Position numbers and translations under genes: made by a program
Assembly: GCF_000496695.1 (NCBI RefSeq)
Contig: NZ_BAUJ01000024.1
Span: forward strand, 1-64,000
Direction of reading: 5' to 3'
DNA length: 64,000 nt
Source of the DNA: Vibrio halioticoli NBRC 102217
GTDB taxonomy: Bacteria > Pseudomonadota > Gammaproteobacteria > Enterobacterales > Vibrionaceae
The notes under the pieces: generated by a model
The model's database searches: none
Seen by the model: the letters and a program-made list of their open reading frames with translations, nothing else
Told to the model about the DNA's origin: nothing
In this document: positions 63,633 to 64,000 of the stretch, one piece after another
Layout of the letters: every line of letters starts with the position of its first letter
Numbering within the stretch: the first letter of the stretch is position 1

Positions 63633-64000
63633 ATGAATAGCACTATAGAGACGCTTCTTTCACACCGTTCAATTCGATCTTTTACCGAGCAAAGTATTTT
63701 ACCAGAGCAACTCGATACCATTTTAGATTGTGGTTTAGCGGCCTCAAGTTCTAGCTTTATTCAGTGTGTGTCTATTGTTCACGTGCAAGATAAAGAAAGC
63801 CGCGCCAAACTAGCGCAATACGCGGGTGGGCAACCTTATGTGGAAAGTTGCGCCGAGTTTTTCGTATTCTGCGCAGATTTTCATCGTCATCAAGAAATTC
63901 ATCCACAAGCTCAGCTAGGGTTTACCGAGCAAACGCTGATAGGCGCTGTTGATGCGGCTATGGTTGCTCAAAACTGTCTGACGGCGGCAGAATCACTAGG
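63633..64000 (+). CDS. nfsA: NADPH nitroreductase NfsA, C-terminus cut by window edge
   Basis: The first 122 codons of an oxygen-insensitive NADPH nitroreductase, an FMN flavoprotein. From ATG 63633 it reads LLSHRSIRSFTEQSILPEQL near 9-28 (FMN phosphate-binding Arg), then CGLAASSSSFIQCVSIVHV near 34-52 and LIGAVDAAMVAQNCLTAAESLG at the edge. These are the standard NfsA motifs; the family is about 240 residues. Confidence 0.9.
   Translation, partial: MNSTIETLLSHRSIRSFTEQSILPEQLDTILDCGLAASSSSFIQCVSIVHVQDKESRAKLAQYAGGQPYVESCAEFFVFCADFHRHQEIHPQAQLGFTEQTLIGAVDAAMVAQNCLTAAESL

Noticed and set aside
1..64000. tRNA or rRNA genes and CRISPR arrays
   Set aside because: No T-loop pattern in a cloverleaf setting, no rRNA core sequence and no regularly spaced repeats with spacers were seen on reading.

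Overview
The window reads as chromosomal DNA of a gammaproteobacterium of the Vibrionaceae, most likely a Vibrio or close relative. The basis is protein character and gene neighbourhoods by eye: a DUF3612 regulator next to malate synthase G and long-type isocitrate lyase, kbl-tdh, RNase II, a small TIGR02450 protein, and a DUF6559-like protein. No database search was run. No rRNA, tRNA or CRISPR array was seen.

Region 1 (1-13534, minus strand) is one collinear [NiFe]-hydrogenase operon. Transcription runs from right to left: hypE, a 50-residue membrane protein, hyaA (small subunit), hyaB (large subunit), hyaC (cytochrome b), hyaD (protease), a degenerate HypF-like protein, a second HypC-family chaperone, hypF, a HupK-like protein, hypA, hypB, hypC and hypD (cut by the window edge). 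Structural subunits, membrane electron acceptor and all six Hyp factors are therefore together. The small subunit has the standard Cys pattern, without the two extra cysteines of oxygen-tolerant enzymes. A double-cupin protein follows on the plus strand.

Region 2 (14503-21300, plus strand) is a thiamine-salvage operon behind a TPP riboswitch: thiD, thiZ, thiX, two tandem thiY copies, tenA, thiM, thiE. Region 3 (21315-26947) is the glyoxylate shunt: glcB and aceA, divergent from a DUF3612 regulator with a palindromic operator candidate in front of its start.

Region 4 (26950-30010) is a patchy stretch of remnants, small unknown genes and short tandem repeats. Region 5 (30012-49131) is ordinary chromosome: SDR, coniferyl-aldehyde-type dehydrogenase, GST, S4 protein, polar amino-acid ABC transporter, YqhD-like dehydrogenase with an AraC regulator, RNase II, a small lipoprotein, DeaD helicase, acetate kinase without pta (FNR-like box upstream), a LysR regulator and the threonine-degradation pair kbl-tdh.

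Region 6 (49428-54825) is the accessory region: a membrane protein, a DUF4145/Sel1-type protein, an Xre/MbcA/ParS antitoxin without an RES toxin, two unknown minus-strand genes, and a 1.16-kb IS66 derivative bounded by a perfect 8-bp target duplication although most of tnpC is missing. Region 7 (55018-64000) returns to core genes: an outer-membrane-like protein, DUF3820 protein, YghU-type GST, zwf-pgl-gnd, a hydratase-family protein, an HTH-2TM protein, a DUF6559-like protein and the start of nfsA.
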